Of a DNA stretch of 34,149 nucleotides, positions 25,643 through 33,909 are shown one piece after another. Both the position numbers and the translations under genes were made by a program. The notes under the pieces are model-generated. The model did not search any database. It had not been told where the DNA came from and saw only the letters and a list, made by a program, of their open reading frames with translations. The DNA is taken from positions 1-34,149 of the forward strand of contig MNYN01000027.1 of NCBI GenBank assembly GCA_001873105.1. The letters are read 5' to 3'. Numbering within the stretch: the stretch's first letter is position 1; each line of letters begins with the position of its first letter. The stretch comes from Flavobacteriaceae bacterium CG2_30_34_30 (lineage in GTDB: Bacteria; Bacteroidota; Bacteroidia; Flavobacteriales; Flavobacteriaceae).

Positions 25643-25650
25643 CAAAAGTA
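25643..25650 (-). promoter_or_regulatory. Candidate -7 box for the lipoprotein gene
   Basis: TACTTTTG on the reverse strand, exact TAnnTTTG. It would give a leader of about 30 nt to the ATG at 25608 and so supports the short start. No TTG at the usual distance. Confidence 0.4.
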
Positions 25651-25689
25651 CAAAAAAACCCGACAGAACTTTTTGGGTTTTGGTTAAAA

Positions 25690-25734
25690 GATAAACCCTT
25701 TCAGGGTTTTGAACCTTTAGAGGGTTGATTTTTT
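25690..25734 (-). terminator. Terminator-like repeat, copy B
   Basis: Downstream of the small barrel gene. It contains the hairpin AAACCCT-TTC-AGGGTTT (25693-25709). By eye it matches the sequence at 26352-26396 at 36 of 45 positions in the same orientation, without gaps. Confidence 0.6.
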
Positions 25735-25741
25735 TATATTC

Positions 25742-26275
25742 TTAAAATTTATATCCTAAACCTAAAAAGGCAGTTACTCCATTCGCTGCAGTCAAATCCC
25801 GCGTAGTATTTTTTGCGTTAAAATAGGGTATGAGCAATTTTAAATACAGTTTTTCAGTTAAACTATAATTTGCGCCGGCTCCTACAGTCCATAAAAACAA
25901 GCCACTATTGTCTATATTGATTGAAGAATAATTATCTATTCCATAACCAAAACCAGTTTGACCATAAGCCTTCCATCTTTCAAGATTGAGAAAGTAATAC
26001 TGCCCTGTCACCAAAATACCATACGAACGTATGGTAGTACCTGAATCATTTTTAAAAACCGTGTTGTTTGAACTGTAAAAATTAGAAGATATTGAAAATT
26101 TGTTTGAAGCAAAAAATTCAATTCCTGTAATGGCTATCAAACCAAAATCATTAGTGTCATTTGTTGTTACGTAAGGTGCGGTTTGTAGAAAAATATCCAT
26201 ATCGCCTTTTTTATTTTGACCATAGAATATTCCAATAAGAAGAAAAGCGAATGTCGTTAGGTAAATTTTTTTCAT
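25742..26275 (-). CDS. Small outer-membrane beta-barrel protein
   Basis: 177 residues. Signal peptide MKKIYLTTFAFLLIGIFYGQ, then alternating beta strands with aromatic girdles (GILVTGQYYFLN, AYGQTGFGYG, LFLWTVGAGANYSLTEKLYLKLLIPY) and a terminal GLGYKF with the C-terminal Phe. It fits the eight-stranded OMP_b-brl/OmpX-like group. No function can be read. It stands alone, bracketed by two copies of a 45-nt terminator-like repeat. Confidence 0.85.
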   Translation of the reverse strand: MKKIYLTTFAFLLIGIFYGQNKKGDMDIFLQTAPYVTTNDTNDFGLIAITGIEFFASNKFSISSNFYSSNNTVFKNDSGTTIRSYGILVTGQYYFLNLERWKAYGQTGFGYGIDNYSSINIDNSGLFLWTVGAGANYSLTEKLYLKLLIPYFNAKNTTRDLTAANGVTAFLGLGYKF

Positions 26276-26351
26276 AGATGTTGGCTTTTGTTAGTTTTGC
26301 CAAATTAATCAAAAATTATTCCATAAATGTAGGGAAAACTTCACTAGAAAG

Positions 26352-26396
26352 GAAAAACCCTCTCTGGATTTTAAAACCTGAGAGAGTTGATTTTTT
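26352..26396 (-). terminator. Terminator-like repeat, copy A (end of ATP synthase operon)
   Basis: CTCTCT (26360-26365) pairs with AGAGAG (26381-26386), with GG/CC closing the inner stem; leftward transcripts end in TTTTT. It is the only terminator candidate after atpG. Direct repeat of 25690-25734. Confidence 0.6.
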
Positions 26397-26408
26397 CAAA
26401 AAAATGAA

Positions 26409-26540
26409 CGCCGCCATCGCTCCGCCTAATTGTTCAGTGCTTCGCAATTTTGAAAATTTGGCGCCGCCATCGCTCCGCCTAATTGTTCAGTGCTTCGCAA
26501 TTTTGAAAATTTGGCGCCGCCATCGCTCCGCCTAATTGTT
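26409..26540 (-). repeat. 53-bp tandem repeat, 2.5 copies, across the atpG 3' end
   Basis: Units start at 26409, 26462 and 26515 (each CGCCGCCATCGCTCCGCC...). The first two are identical where they overlap; the third is partial and lacks one C between 26540 and 26541 relative to the others before running into unique atpG coding sequence. 53 is not a multiple of three, so each copy is read in a different frame. Confidence 0.9.
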
Positions 26541-27403
26541 AGTGCTTCAGCACCACCCACAATTTCTAAAATTTCATTGGTGATTGAGGCTTGACGGGCT
26601 TTGTTGTAGGATAACTTAAGTGCGTCTCTTAGTTCTGTGGCGTTATCAGTTGCTTTGTGCATTGCTGTCATACGCGCGCCATGCTCGCTAGCAACAGAAT
26701 CCCTAATTCCAGTGAAAAGTTGTGTTTTTAAACTTTTCGGAATTAATTGGTTGACAATTTCCTCTTTTGAGGGCTCAAAAATATAATCGGAATTTTGATT
26801 TACAGTAGATTCTTCTGCTAGTTGCATAGGAATTATTGGCAAAAACTGTTCTTTAACAACTATTTGTGTGGCAGCATTTTTAAATTGATTATACACCAAA
26901 ACTATTTTATCATACTTGCCTTCCATAAACAATTCCATTAACTTTTCAGCAATAACAGAAACAGATTCAAAGTCAAGTGCATCAAAAATGGCATTGTTAT
27001 TTTGAATTACGGAATGAGTTTTCTTTAAAATATCATTTCCTTTTTTACCAATCGTATAAAAATCTACTTTTTTTCCGGCATACTCAGTTGCGGCAAGATG
27101 TTTTGCTTCTTTAATGATATTCGTATTAAAAGCTCCGGCTAGACCACGATTTGAGGTAACGGGTACAATAAGTACGCTTTTTACTTCGCGTTCCTCGGCA
27201 AATTTGCTTCCACTATCTCCATCAAGGCTTGCGCTTAGGGTTTGTAATAACTGGGTAAGTTTATTGGCATACGGACGCATAGCAGTTATAGCATCTTGCG
27301 CTTTTTTCAACTTAGCTGCAGAAACCATTTTCATGGCACTAGTTATCTGCATGGTTGAAGATACCGAGGTAATCCTGTTACGTATTTCTTTTAAGTTTGC
27401 CAT
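26426..27403 (-). CDS. atpG: ATP synthase gamma subunit with an abnormal C-terminal extension
   Basis: Central rotor shaft of F1. The first 288 residues follow the family: MANLKEIRNRITSVSSTMQIT at the start and ITNEILEIVGGAEAL at the end, where homologues stop within a few residues. Here the frame continues for 37 residues (TIRRSDGG...CEALNN). The extra part is translated 53-bp tandem repeat. Restoring one base at 26540/26541 gives GAA-GCA-CTG-AAC-AAT-TAG, that is EALNN-stop, at the expected place; the present frame ends on the same EALNN in a later repeat copy. Last gene of the operon, 80 nt after atpA, with heptamer repeats between. Confidence 0.93.
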   Translation of the reverse strand: MANLKEIRNRITSVSSTMQITSAMKMVSAAKLKKAQDAITAMRPYANKLTQLLQTLSASLDGDSGSKFAEEREVKSVLIVPVTSNRGLAGAFNTNIIKEAKHLAATEYAGKKVDFYTIGKKGNDILKKTHSVIQNNNAIFDALDFESVSVIAEKLMELFMEGKYDKIVLVYNQFKNAATQIVVKEQFLPIIPMQLAEESTVNQNSDYIFEPSKEEIVNQLIPKSLKTQLFTGIRDSVASEHGARMTAMHKATDNATELRDALKLSYNKARQASITNEILEIVGGAEALTIRRSDGGAKFSKLRSTEQLGGAMAAPNFQNCEALNN

Positions 27404-27411
27404 TTTTTAAA

Positions 27412-27483
27412 GTAATGAGTATTGAGAATAGAGTATAGAGGAAGAAGAATTTTATCTACTTACTCTATACTTAGTACTCTTTT
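27412..27483. repeat. Heptamer-periodic inverted repeats between atpA and atpG
   Basis: Forward strand: AGTATTG AGAATAG AGTATAG AGGAAGA, 7-bp periodic, then an opposing arm CTCTATACTTAGTACTCTTT. AGTATAGAG and CTCTATACT pair. On the leftward mRNA the pyrimidine-rich heptamers (TCTATAC TCTATTC TCAATAC TCATTAC) end about ten nt before the atpG ATG. Same design as 1397-1509. Confidence 0.7.
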
Positions 27484-29061
27484 CTATTTAAATTTAGCCG
27501 AAAGATCTTTAGCTACTGCTTCAAGTGTTTCTATCACAGTATCTGTTAACTTTCCTGCTTTCAATTCATCCAAAATAGGTCTATGCTTCGCATTTAAAAT
27601 TTCTAAATAATCACGCTCAAATTCTTTCACCTTAACAACAGGAACTGCACGTAGTAAGTTTTTAGAACCTGCATAAATGATGGCTATTTGATCTTCTACG
27701 GTAAACGGATTACTTTCTGCCTGTTTTAAAATCTCCACATTACGTTTTCCTTTTTCAATAACATTTTGCGTAGCGGCATCTAAATCCGATCCAAATTTTG
27801 CAAAAGCCTCTAATTCACGATATTGTGCTTGGTCAAGTTTTAAAGTACCCGCTACTTTTTTCATAGATTTGATTTGTGCATTTCCTCCCACACGTGATAC
27901 CGAAATACCTACGTTAATTGCCGGACGAACCCCTGCATTAAACAAGTCTGTTTCAAGGAAAATCTGTCCGTCAGTAATCGAAATTACATTGGTCGGAATA
28001 TATGCAGAAACGTCGGCTGCTTGTGTTTCTATAATAGGCAATGCCGTTAAAGAACCTCCTCCTTTTACTTTGTTTTTTAAGACATCAGGTAAGTCGTTCA
28101 TTTCTTTTGCTATACTATCATCATTGATAATTTTTGCAGAACGCTCTAATAATCTAGAGTGTAAGTAGAAAACGTCGCCAGGATACGCTTCACGTCCCGG
28201 AGGTCTTCTTAATAATAAGGAAACTTCACGATACGCCACCGCTTGTTTTGATAAATCGTCATAAATAATTAAAGCAGGACGACCTGTATCTCTAAAATAT
28301 TCACCAATTGCAGCACCTGTAAATGGTGCATAAACTTGCATAGGAGCAGGATCACTTGCGTTTGCTGCTACTATGGTTGTGTATGCCATAGCTCCTTTAT
28401 CTTCTAGAACTTTCGCAATATTTGCTACAGTAGAAGCTTTTTGACCAATAGCTACATAAATACAATATACTGGTTTACCGGCATCATAAAATTCTCTTTG
28501 ATTTAAAATGGTGTCAATACAAACGGTAGTTTTACCGGTTTGTCTGTCACCAATAACCAACTCCCTTTGTCCTCTTCCCACCGGAATCATGGCGTCGATA
28601 GCCTTAATACCTGTTTGAAGTGGTTCGGTTACCGGTTCTCTGTAAATTACCCCCGGAGCTTTACGTTCCAGCGGTAATTCAAAAGTTTCCCCTGCGATGG
28701 GACCTTTTCCATCAATAGGAATTCCTAAAGTGTTCACTACACGACCTACAATTTCTTCACCAACTTTTACTGAGGCGATACGTTGTGTGCGTTTTACGGT
28801 AGATCCTTCTTTTATTTCTTTTGAAGGACCTAAGAGTACTACCCCAACATTATCTTCTTCTAAGTTTAGTACAATTCCTTCTAAACCTCCTGCAAATTCA
28901 ACAAGTTCTCCATATTGCACATTTGAAAGACCATACACTCTGGCGATACCATCACCAACAGTCAATACAGTTCCTACTTCGTCTAAAGAAGCCGATGCTT
29001 CAAAGCCTGAAATTTGCTTTTTTAAAATTGCTGATACTTCAGCTGGTTTTACTTCTGCCAT
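27484..29061 (-). CDS. atpA: ATP synthase alpha subunit
   Basis: 525 residues, regulatory/non-catalytic nucleotide-binding subunit of F1. Walker A GDRQTGKT (171-178), the [27 protein letters not shown] block, and the signature [13 protein letters not shown]. Intact. 56 nt after atpH. Confidence 0.98.
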   Translation of the reverse strand: MAEVKPAEVSAILKKQISGFEASASLDEVGTVLTVGDGIARVYGLSNVQYGELVEFAGGLEGIVLNLEEDNVGVVLLGPSKEIKEGSTVKRTQRIASVKVGEEIVGRVVNTLGIPIDGKGPIAGETFELPLERKAPGVIYREPVTEPLQTGIKAIDAMIPVGRGQRELVIGDRQTGKTTVCIDTILNQREFYDAGKPVYCIYVAIGQKASTVANIAKVLEDKGAMAYTTIVAANASDPAPMQVYAPFTGAAIGEYFRDTGRPALIIYDDLSKQAVAYREVSLLLRRPPGREAYPGDVFYLHSRLLERSAKIINDDSIAKEMNDLPDVLKNKVKGGGSLTALPIIETQAADVSAYIPTNVISITDGQIFLETDLFNAGVRPAINVGISVSRVGGNAQIKSMKKVAGTLKLDQAQYRELEAFAKFGSDLDAATQNVIEKGKRNVEILKQAESNPFTVEDQIAIIYAGSKNLLRAVPVVKVKEFERDYLEILNAKHRPILDELKAGKLTDTVIETLEAVAKDLSAKFK

Positions 29062-29117
29062 TTTATTTAAAATATAAGGTTAAAGATCATGCTATTGCTG
29101 CAAGTCTTAATCTATAA

Positions 29118-29654
29118 TTATCTACTTGTATTCAATTCTTTTTTTAGTTGATCAAAGTTATTTGCGATACTTGCATTGTATTGCATGTCGCCAACTCTTA
29201 ATATAAATCCACCTAATATAGAAGGGTCTAATTTTTTTGTTAAAATAACATTTGTGGCGCCGGTAAGTTCTTTGACTTTCGCCATCACTTTTTGTTTTAA
29301 ACTTTCCTCTAAGGGTATCGCTGTGGTAACTAATGCTTCTATAATACCTTCTTGTTTATTGTATTGAGAAATATAACTTTCTGCAATGCCTTCAAGAAGG
29401 TTAACCCGTTTGTTATTCAAAAGAATATCCATCAAACTTAGAATGGTTTTTGAATTTCCTTGAAATATTTCTTTTAATACTGCTCGTTTGTCTTCATGTT
29501 TTACAATAGGACTTTTTAGCATTAACTGCAACTCTTTACTGCCCTCAATGGTTTTTTGAACATCTTTCATTTCGCCATATACTTCTTTGGAAGTAGAAGC
29601 TTCTGAAGTCAAATCTAAAACTGCTTTTGCATATCGTATTGCTGCTCTGCTCAT
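29118..29654 (-). CDS. atpH: ATP synthase delta subunit
   Basis: 178 residues; peripheral-stalk subunit joining F1 to the b subunits. N-terminal RAAIRYAKAVLDL and C-terminal VREL-like domain (LDPSILGGFILRVGDMQYNASI) are typical. Seven nt after atpF. Confidence 0.93.
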   Translation of the reverse strand: MSRAAIRYAKAVLDLTSEASTSKEVYGEMKDVQKTIEGSKELQLMLKSPIVKHEDKRAVLKEIFQGNSKTILSLMDILLNNKRVNLLEGIAESYISQYNKQEGIIEALVTTAIPLEESLKQKVMAKVKELTGATNVILTKKLDPSILGGFILRVGDMQYNASIANNFDQLKKELNTSR

Positions 29655-29661
29655 AGGTAGC

Positions 29662-30156
29662 TTAGTTTAATGTGGCTTTACCTAACATTTCTTGCACCAA
29701 TTTTTCTTGTTGGTCTTTGTTAGAAAGTTCATGTTTTACCACTTTTTCAGCAATTTCTAGGGAAAGAGTAGCTACTTGATTTTTTAGTTCAGCAACAGCT
29801 GCTTTTTTCTCACTTTGAATAGCTTCTTGCGCTTGTAATATCATTTTTTCAGTAGTAAATTTTGCTTCTTCCCTAGCATCTGCAATCATTTTAACTTTAA
29901 TATCCCGTGCTTCTTTCATCATTAATTCACGTTCATTGCGAGCTTCTTGTAGTATTTTTTCGTTGTCTGCCTGCAAGTTTTCCATTTCACGCCGTGCTGC
30001 TTCAGCTGCTGCCAAGGCATCTTTGATAGACTCTTCACGAGAGCTCACAGCTCCAAGAATAGGTTTCCAGGCAAATTTCTTTAAAATAAAAAGTAATATT
30101 AGGAAGGTGATTACCGTCCAAAATACGAGTCCGAATCCGGGTGTTACTAAATCCAT
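29662..30156 (-). CDS. atpF: ATP synthase b subunit
   Basis: 164 residues. One N-terminal membrane helix (FGLVFWTVITFLILLFIL) followed by a long charged helix (about 35-150) that makes the peripheral stalk. The single-gene b form, without a b' copy. 76 nt after atpE, with a hairpin in the gap. Confidence 0.95.
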   Translation of the reverse strand: MDLVTPGFGLVFWTVITFLILLFILKKFAWKPILGAVSSREESIKDALAAAEAARREMENLQADNEKILQEARNERELMMKEARDIKVKMIADAREEAKFTTEKMILQAQEAIQSEKKAAVAELKNQVATLSLEIAEKVVKHELSNKDQQEKLVQEMLGKATLN

Positions 30157-30188
30157 TTCTATTTCTTTTTAAACCATTAATTTTTTTA

Positions 30189-30225
30189 AAAACACAGAGG
30201 CAACCAACCGTTACTTCTGTGTTTT
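30189..30225 (-). promoter_or_regulatory. Hairpin between atpE and atpF (possible attenuator or mRNA end)
   Basis: AAAACACAGA (30189-30198) pairs with TCTGTGTTTT (30216-30225) around a 17-nt loop. On the leftward mRNA the 3' arm ends in a short U-run. It could end or stabilise a part of the transcripts after atpE and thereby raise the amount of c subunit, which is needed in many copies. Confidence 0.5.
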
Positions 30226-30232
30226 ACTTTTT

Positions 30233-30457
<225 letters not shown>

Positions 30458-30461
30458 TTAA

Positions 30462-31559
30462 TTAATGGTGTTCATGTTCTTCTGTTGCCATTCCAAAATA
30501 TAAGGCTGACAAGATGGTAAAAATATATGCTTGTATTGCAGTTACTACAATTTCAATAACAATTATAAATAAAGAGAATGCTACTGAAATGGGTGCTACT
30601 GCAATAGAATTAAAAATAAATATTAAAGACATTAATGCTAAAACGATAATGTGTCCTGCTGTGATGTTAGCAAAAAGCCGAATCATTAGCGAAATTGGTT
30701 TGGTAAACATCCCAATTATTTCAATAGGCATTAAAAATATTTTCATTGGCACTGGCACACCCGGCATCCAAAAAATATGTTTCCAATAATTTTTATTTCC
30801 GCTGACAGTAGTGATGATAAAGGTAAAAAGTGCCAATGTCATTGTAAAAGCTATATTCCCGGTTAAGTTTGCTCCATTAATAATAGGAATCAATCCAAAA
30901 ATATTGTTTAGCCAAATAAAGAAAAATACCGTTAATAAATAAGGCATGTATCTTTTGTGTTTTTTTTCACCTATCATTGGAATGGCAATTTCATCGCGTA
31001 TGAACAAGACTAAAGGTTCAACAAAACTGGCAATTCCTTTTGGCACAAAGTTTTCTGATTTTTTGTATTTTCTAGCAGCTCCAATAAAAATAATAAATAA
31101 TACAAGCATGGATACCCACATCATAAAGACGTTTCTGGTTATGGAAATGTCTAGCGGTTTGTGTGCATTGAATGGTTTTTCGTCTGCGCCAATTTCTAAA
31201 GTAATCGCGCCGTCTTCCAATTGGTATATTTTTTCGTGAAAATTCACAAAGCGACCTCCATTTTTTTCTACTACTTCTTTTCCGTGGTAATCATGGTGAA
31301 ATGCTGAAGACATAAAGGTAGTCAAACCGTTCTCTGTCCATAAAATTACTGGTAGAGGAATGGAGTAGGATTTGTCATAGATATCAATGATGTGAAAGGT
31401 GTATGCATCCTTTACGTGATGCATAATCAATTCTTTGGGGTCAAACTTTTTTTCTTCTTTTTGTTCTGAATTAGCCGGCTCTGCTTTTACTACAGAAAAG
31501 GTAATCAAAAGTAATCCTAAAAATAATGTTCTAAATGCCCGTAAATTCATTGCTTTCAA
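30462..31559 (-). CDS. atpB: ATP synthase a subunit (long Bacteroidota form)
   Basis: 365 residues. A cleavable signal peptide (FLGLLLITFSVVKA) and about 100 periplasmic residues precede the usual membrane part, an extension regular in this phylum. The key arginine of the proton half-channels is Arg294 in SLMIRLFANITAGH. Five or six membrane helices from about 143. It starts at MKAMN or three residues later at MNLRAF. First gene of the operon. Confidence 0.95.
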   Translation of the reverse strand: MKAMNLRAFRTLFLGLLLITFSVVKAEPANSEQKEEKKFDPKELIMHHVKDAYTFHIIDIYDKSYSIPLPVILWTENGLTTFMSSAFHHDYHGKEVVEKNGGRFVNFHEKIYQLEDGAITLEIGADEKPFNAHKPLDISITRNVFMMWVSMLVLFIIFIGAARKYKKSENFVPKGIASFVEPLVLFIRDEIAIPMIGEKKHKRYMPYLLTVFFFIWLNNIFGLIPIINGANLTGNIAFTMTLALFTFIITTVSGNKNYWKHIFWMPGVPVPMKIFLMPIEIIGMFTKPISLMIRLFANITAGHIIVLALMSLIFIFNSIAVAPISVAFSLFIIVIEIVVTAIQAYIFTILSALYFGMATEEHEHH

Positions 31560-31590
31560 TAAAATGATAGTGCGTTTCTTAAAATCGGTG

Positions 31591-31620
31591 CAAATGTAAT
31601 ACTACTTTATGAATTGTCAA
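31591..31620 (-). promoter_or_regulatory. Promoter of the atpBEFHAG operon
   Basis: On the reverse strand, TTG (31618-31620), 19 nt, TACATTTG (31591-31598): an exact consensus match. The predicted start near 31585 gives a leader of about 25 nt to the atpB ATG. Confidence 0.75.
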
Positions 31621-31985
31621 ACTATATTTTTAAGATTTATAGGTCTTTCAATAAAGAGGAATGCATGTTATCCATTAGAAGATGAAATTGTATGAACTAG
31701 AGTTGTGCAAAAAATAGGTGGAGTGTAAAATAACGTTTTTATTTAGGTAATATTTTATTTCGTTTTGTTCCGGTTTTATCCAATTAGACTTCTCTTTTTC
31801 TATTAAGCTTACCCGTTGGGTGAAATAGGATAAAACATATCTCCTTTGTTTATTAATATCATGTGTTTGCATGGTATGATAATCCTATTTTATTAATTGA
31901 ACCATTTCTAGTGAGTCTTTTTTTCTTGTGCCAAAATAGTTATGGAACGTTTTTGCGTATGAGCTGTGGCGTGGATTAAACAACT
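31621..31985. other. Spacer upstream of the ATP synthase operon
   Basis: AT-rich and without a gene I can support. A 65-codon open frame (31675-31872, reverse) shows no family resemblance or start signal and is left out. GTTGTGCAA at 31702-31710 is the first of a series of TTGTGC motifs marking the accessory region. I do not see the small atpI/atpZ-type genes that often precede atpB. Confidence 0.4.
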
Positions 31986-32009
31986 AACCTGCCTGCCGGT
32001 AGGCAGGTT
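31986..32009. repeat. Palindromic repeat
   Basis: AACCTGCCT (31986-31994) and AGGCAGGTT (32001-32009) around GCCGGT. GC-rich against its surroundings. This palindrome type is, as I recall, a frequent intergenic repeat in Bacteroidota genomes. Confidence 0.75.
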
Positions 32010-32032
32010 TAGCAAACAAAACCTGAACCTGA

Positions 32033-32054
32033 GGAAAATCCGTGAGGATTTTCC
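32033..32054. repeat. Perfect hairpin
   Basis: GGAAAATCC-GTGA-GGATTTTCC, 9-bp stem and 4-nt loop, with no U-run after it on either strand. It lies between the palindrome at 31986 and the STM3941 cassette and looks like a part of the cassette junction rather than a terminator. Confidence 0.7.
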
Positions 32055-32078
32055 GAGTGAGCCGGTAGAAGCCATAGA

Positions 32079-32552
32079 TTATTGCCGATATTGTGCACCG
32101 TATTTATTTTTCCATTCATTCATTGTTTGTAAAAGTTCAGTCGCTTTAAGTCCGTATGTCATTGGCAAAGCTCCGTTACTTCCTGAAAGCCATTTAGCTA
32201 TTAATTTTCCTATTGCGTGTTTGTCATGACCATCAATATAGTCGAACATTACAGTTTTGCTAGGTCCTAAGTAGCCTATTTTAAATGAATCAACATCAGT
32301 CCATCTGGTCATATTTTTCCGAAACAGACTTGTCGTTTCAAACCCATCTTTAGTTAGGTGTAGCTCTGTCGAACCTGGGATTAATTGGATAAGGGAGACT
32401 AACAACCCGATTCCGAAAAATAAGGTTGCAAACCATCCCATAGGTCCGTCGTGAGTAATAAATATTCCTGATACGACAAAAGCTAAACACACAAGTCCGA
32501 GTAAAACTGTATTAAGATTTCTAGGTCTGTATGTCTGCCTTTCGGTTTTCAT
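32079..32552 (-). CDS. STM3941-family membrane protein
   Basis: 157 residues. Two adjacent N-terminal membrane helices (NTVLLGLVCLAFVVSGIFI; GWFATLFFGIGLLVSLIQLIP), then a beta-rich soluble part with ELHLTKDGFETTSLFRKNMTRWTDVDSF and a C-terminal GALPMTYGLKATELLQTMNEWK. These fit the STM3941 family, of unknown function and often found alone in accessory DNA. ATG at 32550-32552; the frame open to 32588 would add 12 residues across the junction motif. Flanked by TTGTGCACC (32091-32099, inside its last codons) and GGTGCACAAC (32558-32567), facing inwards. Confidence 0.75.
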   Translation of the reverse strand: MKTERQTYRPRNLNTVLLGLVCLAFVVSGIFITHDGPMGWFATLFFGIGLLVSLIQLIPGSTELHLTKDGFETTSLFRKNMTRWTDVDSFKIGYLGPSKTVMFDYIDGHDKHAIGKLIAKWLSGSNGALPMTYGLKATELLQTMNEWKNKYGAQYRQ

Positions 32553-32666
32553 TATATGGTGCACAACGTCAGTTTGTCTAAAAATCAATTTTCAAAACGA
32601 ATTACAAGCTAAAAATAAACAAATATTTTGAATATAAGCCTTTGTTTTATTTTGTGATGGGATTTT

Positions 32667-33068
32667 GTGAAAATGAATGGAAGCCACGAAAAGAAAATCC
32701 ATATCACAGCTTATCGCGAAGAATATGAACGCAACATTGAAAGGGTAAACAGCCCTAACGGTAGATATATGAAAGGCAAACGGCAAAGCACCGTAGAACC
32801 TGTTTTTGGAACGCTCAAGGAGTTTATGGGACTTCGCAAGATCAATACCATTGGTATGAAACAAGCCAATAAATGCATGCATCTGGCTGCGATTGCTTAC
32901 AACTTGAAGAAATATCTCAAAGCAACAATCTACCAAACAAGGTCCGCAATAAAAGCACAAACAGTACCTGTAACTGACACTTTAATTTTTTCCGCGAAAA
33001 CAACTATTTTAAGTCATTTTAATAACCGTAAAACACTTTTAAAGAAGGATACATTTTGTATGTGCTAA
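32667..33068 (+). pseudogene. IS1182-type transposase, C-terminal remnant
   Basis: 133 codons from GTG (the first ATG is at 32673). The sequence STVEPVFGTLKEFMGLRKIN followed by TIGMKQANKCMHLAAIAYNLKKYLK is the C-terminal part of a DDE transposase of the IS1182/IS4-like group; Glu in VEPVFG is the third catalytic residue. The N-terminal two thirds with the two Asp residues are absent, and the region upstream shows no continuing frame. The tail from about residue 85 has no evident match to the family. Non-functional; it marks an old insertion in the cassette region. Confidence 0.8.
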
Positions 33069-33178
33069 AAAAAGGCAATAATTGATAAATCATTGTTTTT
33101 AATAATATAAAAAATAGCGATAAAAAATTAATGGCTTGTGCAACGGTTACTGATGTTGTGCAATCGGCATTCTTTTCA

Positions 33179-33487
33179 TTAGTAAGCTAATTTATGGTCG
33201 TTCAGTTCTACGTCAAATTTCACTTTCGCACCCAACACTTTAAACACTTTTAAAATTGTCGAAAATCTAGCGTCTGTTGCGCTATTCTCAATTTTTGAAA
33301 TCTGTGCTTTTTTAACTCCAACAAGTTCTCCGAGTTGTTCTTGAGTCAGATTTCTTTCTTTTCGTGCTTTTTTAATTTCATATCCAAGTAAATCAAGTCG
33401 AAGTTCGTTTTCAAATTCGTCTCGCTTTTTTGTCCCTTTTTTGCCAATGTAATTGTCGGTCAGTTCTTCTAAACTATATGATTTCAT
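33179..33487 (-). CDS. XRE-family antitoxin (HigA-like)
   Basis: 102 residues. Helix-turn-helix LTQEQLGELVGVKKAQISKIEN in the C-terminal half, after an N-terminal part typical of antitoxins in Gp49/HigB-type modules. Its ATG overlaps the toxin stop codon (ATGA), so it is the second gene of a toxin-first operon, the HigBA order. It probably binds the inverted repeat at 33858-33877 in its own promoter. Intact, in contrast to the toxin. Confidence 0.88.
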   Translation of the reverse strand: MKSYSLEELTDNYIGKKGTKKRDEFENELRLDLLGYEIKKARKERNLTQEQLGELVGVKKAQISKIENSATDARFSTILKVFKVLGAKVKFDVELNDHKLAY

Positions 33488-33834
33488 TTTCTTTTATTTT
33501 TTTCGTTAAAATACTGTTGTCTTATTCGTTCCGCTTTTTCAATCTCCTTTTTTGGAATTTTATCGGTCTTTTTAATTATTCCGTGTGTTGAAACTACGAT
33601 TGTATCTTCTTTGTCAGTCTTATCCCAAAAGGCAAAAAGACGGAAGTAAGTTTTGTTGTATTTAGTCCTAAACTCCCAAATTTCATCTTGTAATTTTTTA
33701 AAAAGCTCTTTGTTATTCGTTCTTTGAGATTTCCAAATGTTGTAAATGATTTTCTCTCGGCTTTATTCGTCAACGCTGTCAAGAAATTGTTTTGCCTCCT
33801 CTAAAATCTCAACTCGAAATTTTTGTTCGTCCAT
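33484..33834 (-). pseudogene. RelE/HigB-like toxin interrupted by an in-frame stop
   Basis: From the ATG at 33832-33834 the frame reads MDEQKFRVEILEEAKQFLDSVDE, TAA, then SREKIIYNIWKSQRTNNKELF and on to TYFRLFAFWDKTDKEDTIVVSTHGIIKKTDK, ending NEKNKRK with TGA at 33484-33486. This is a phage Gp49/HigB-type toxin of about 116 codons. Codon 24 (33763-33765) is TAA where lysine would be expected (AAA to TAA, one substitution). No Met follows that could restart the active part, so the toxin should be dead unless read through. Promoter and antitoxin are intact. Confidence 0.82.
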
Positions 33835-33847
33835 TCAAATCTTTTTA

Positions 33848-33878
33848 CAAAGATAAATGTTTCTTATTTAGGAAACAA
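33848..33878 (-). promoter_or_regulatory. Toxin-antitoxin promoter with operator-like palindrome
   Basis: On the reverse strand, TTG (33876-33878), 20 nt, TATCTTTG (33848-33855): exact consensus. Between the two elements lies the inverted repeat TGTTTC (33858-33863) / GAAACA (33872-33877), a fitting site for autorepression by the XRE antitoxin. Confidence 0.65.
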
Positions 33879-33909
33879 ATGTTTTTTCGTAGTTCTGTTT
33901 TATGCTGTT

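Noticed and set aside
26278..26535. 85-codon forward frame with an internal repeated peptide at the atpG end
   Set aside because: It is the antisense reading of the 53-bp tandem repeat and of the terminator; no start signal or family match. The repetition is explained by the duplicated DNA.
26409..26540. Direct repeats considered as a CRISPR array
   Set aside because: The units are contiguous without spacers and only 2.5 in number, and they are coding on the reverse strand.
31675..31872. 65-codon reverse frame upstream of atpB
   Set aside because: AT-rich chance frame: no recognisable domain, no promoter box or start context, and it crosses the TTGTGC motif at 31702.
32592..32960. 122-codon reverse frame opposite the transposase remnant
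   Set aside because: Shadow of the transposase frame, which carries the recognisable DDE C-terminus.
33594..33782. 62-codon reverse frame inside the toxin region
   Set aside because: It lies in another frame than the toxin; the toxin frame shows clear family sequence on both sides of its stop codon.
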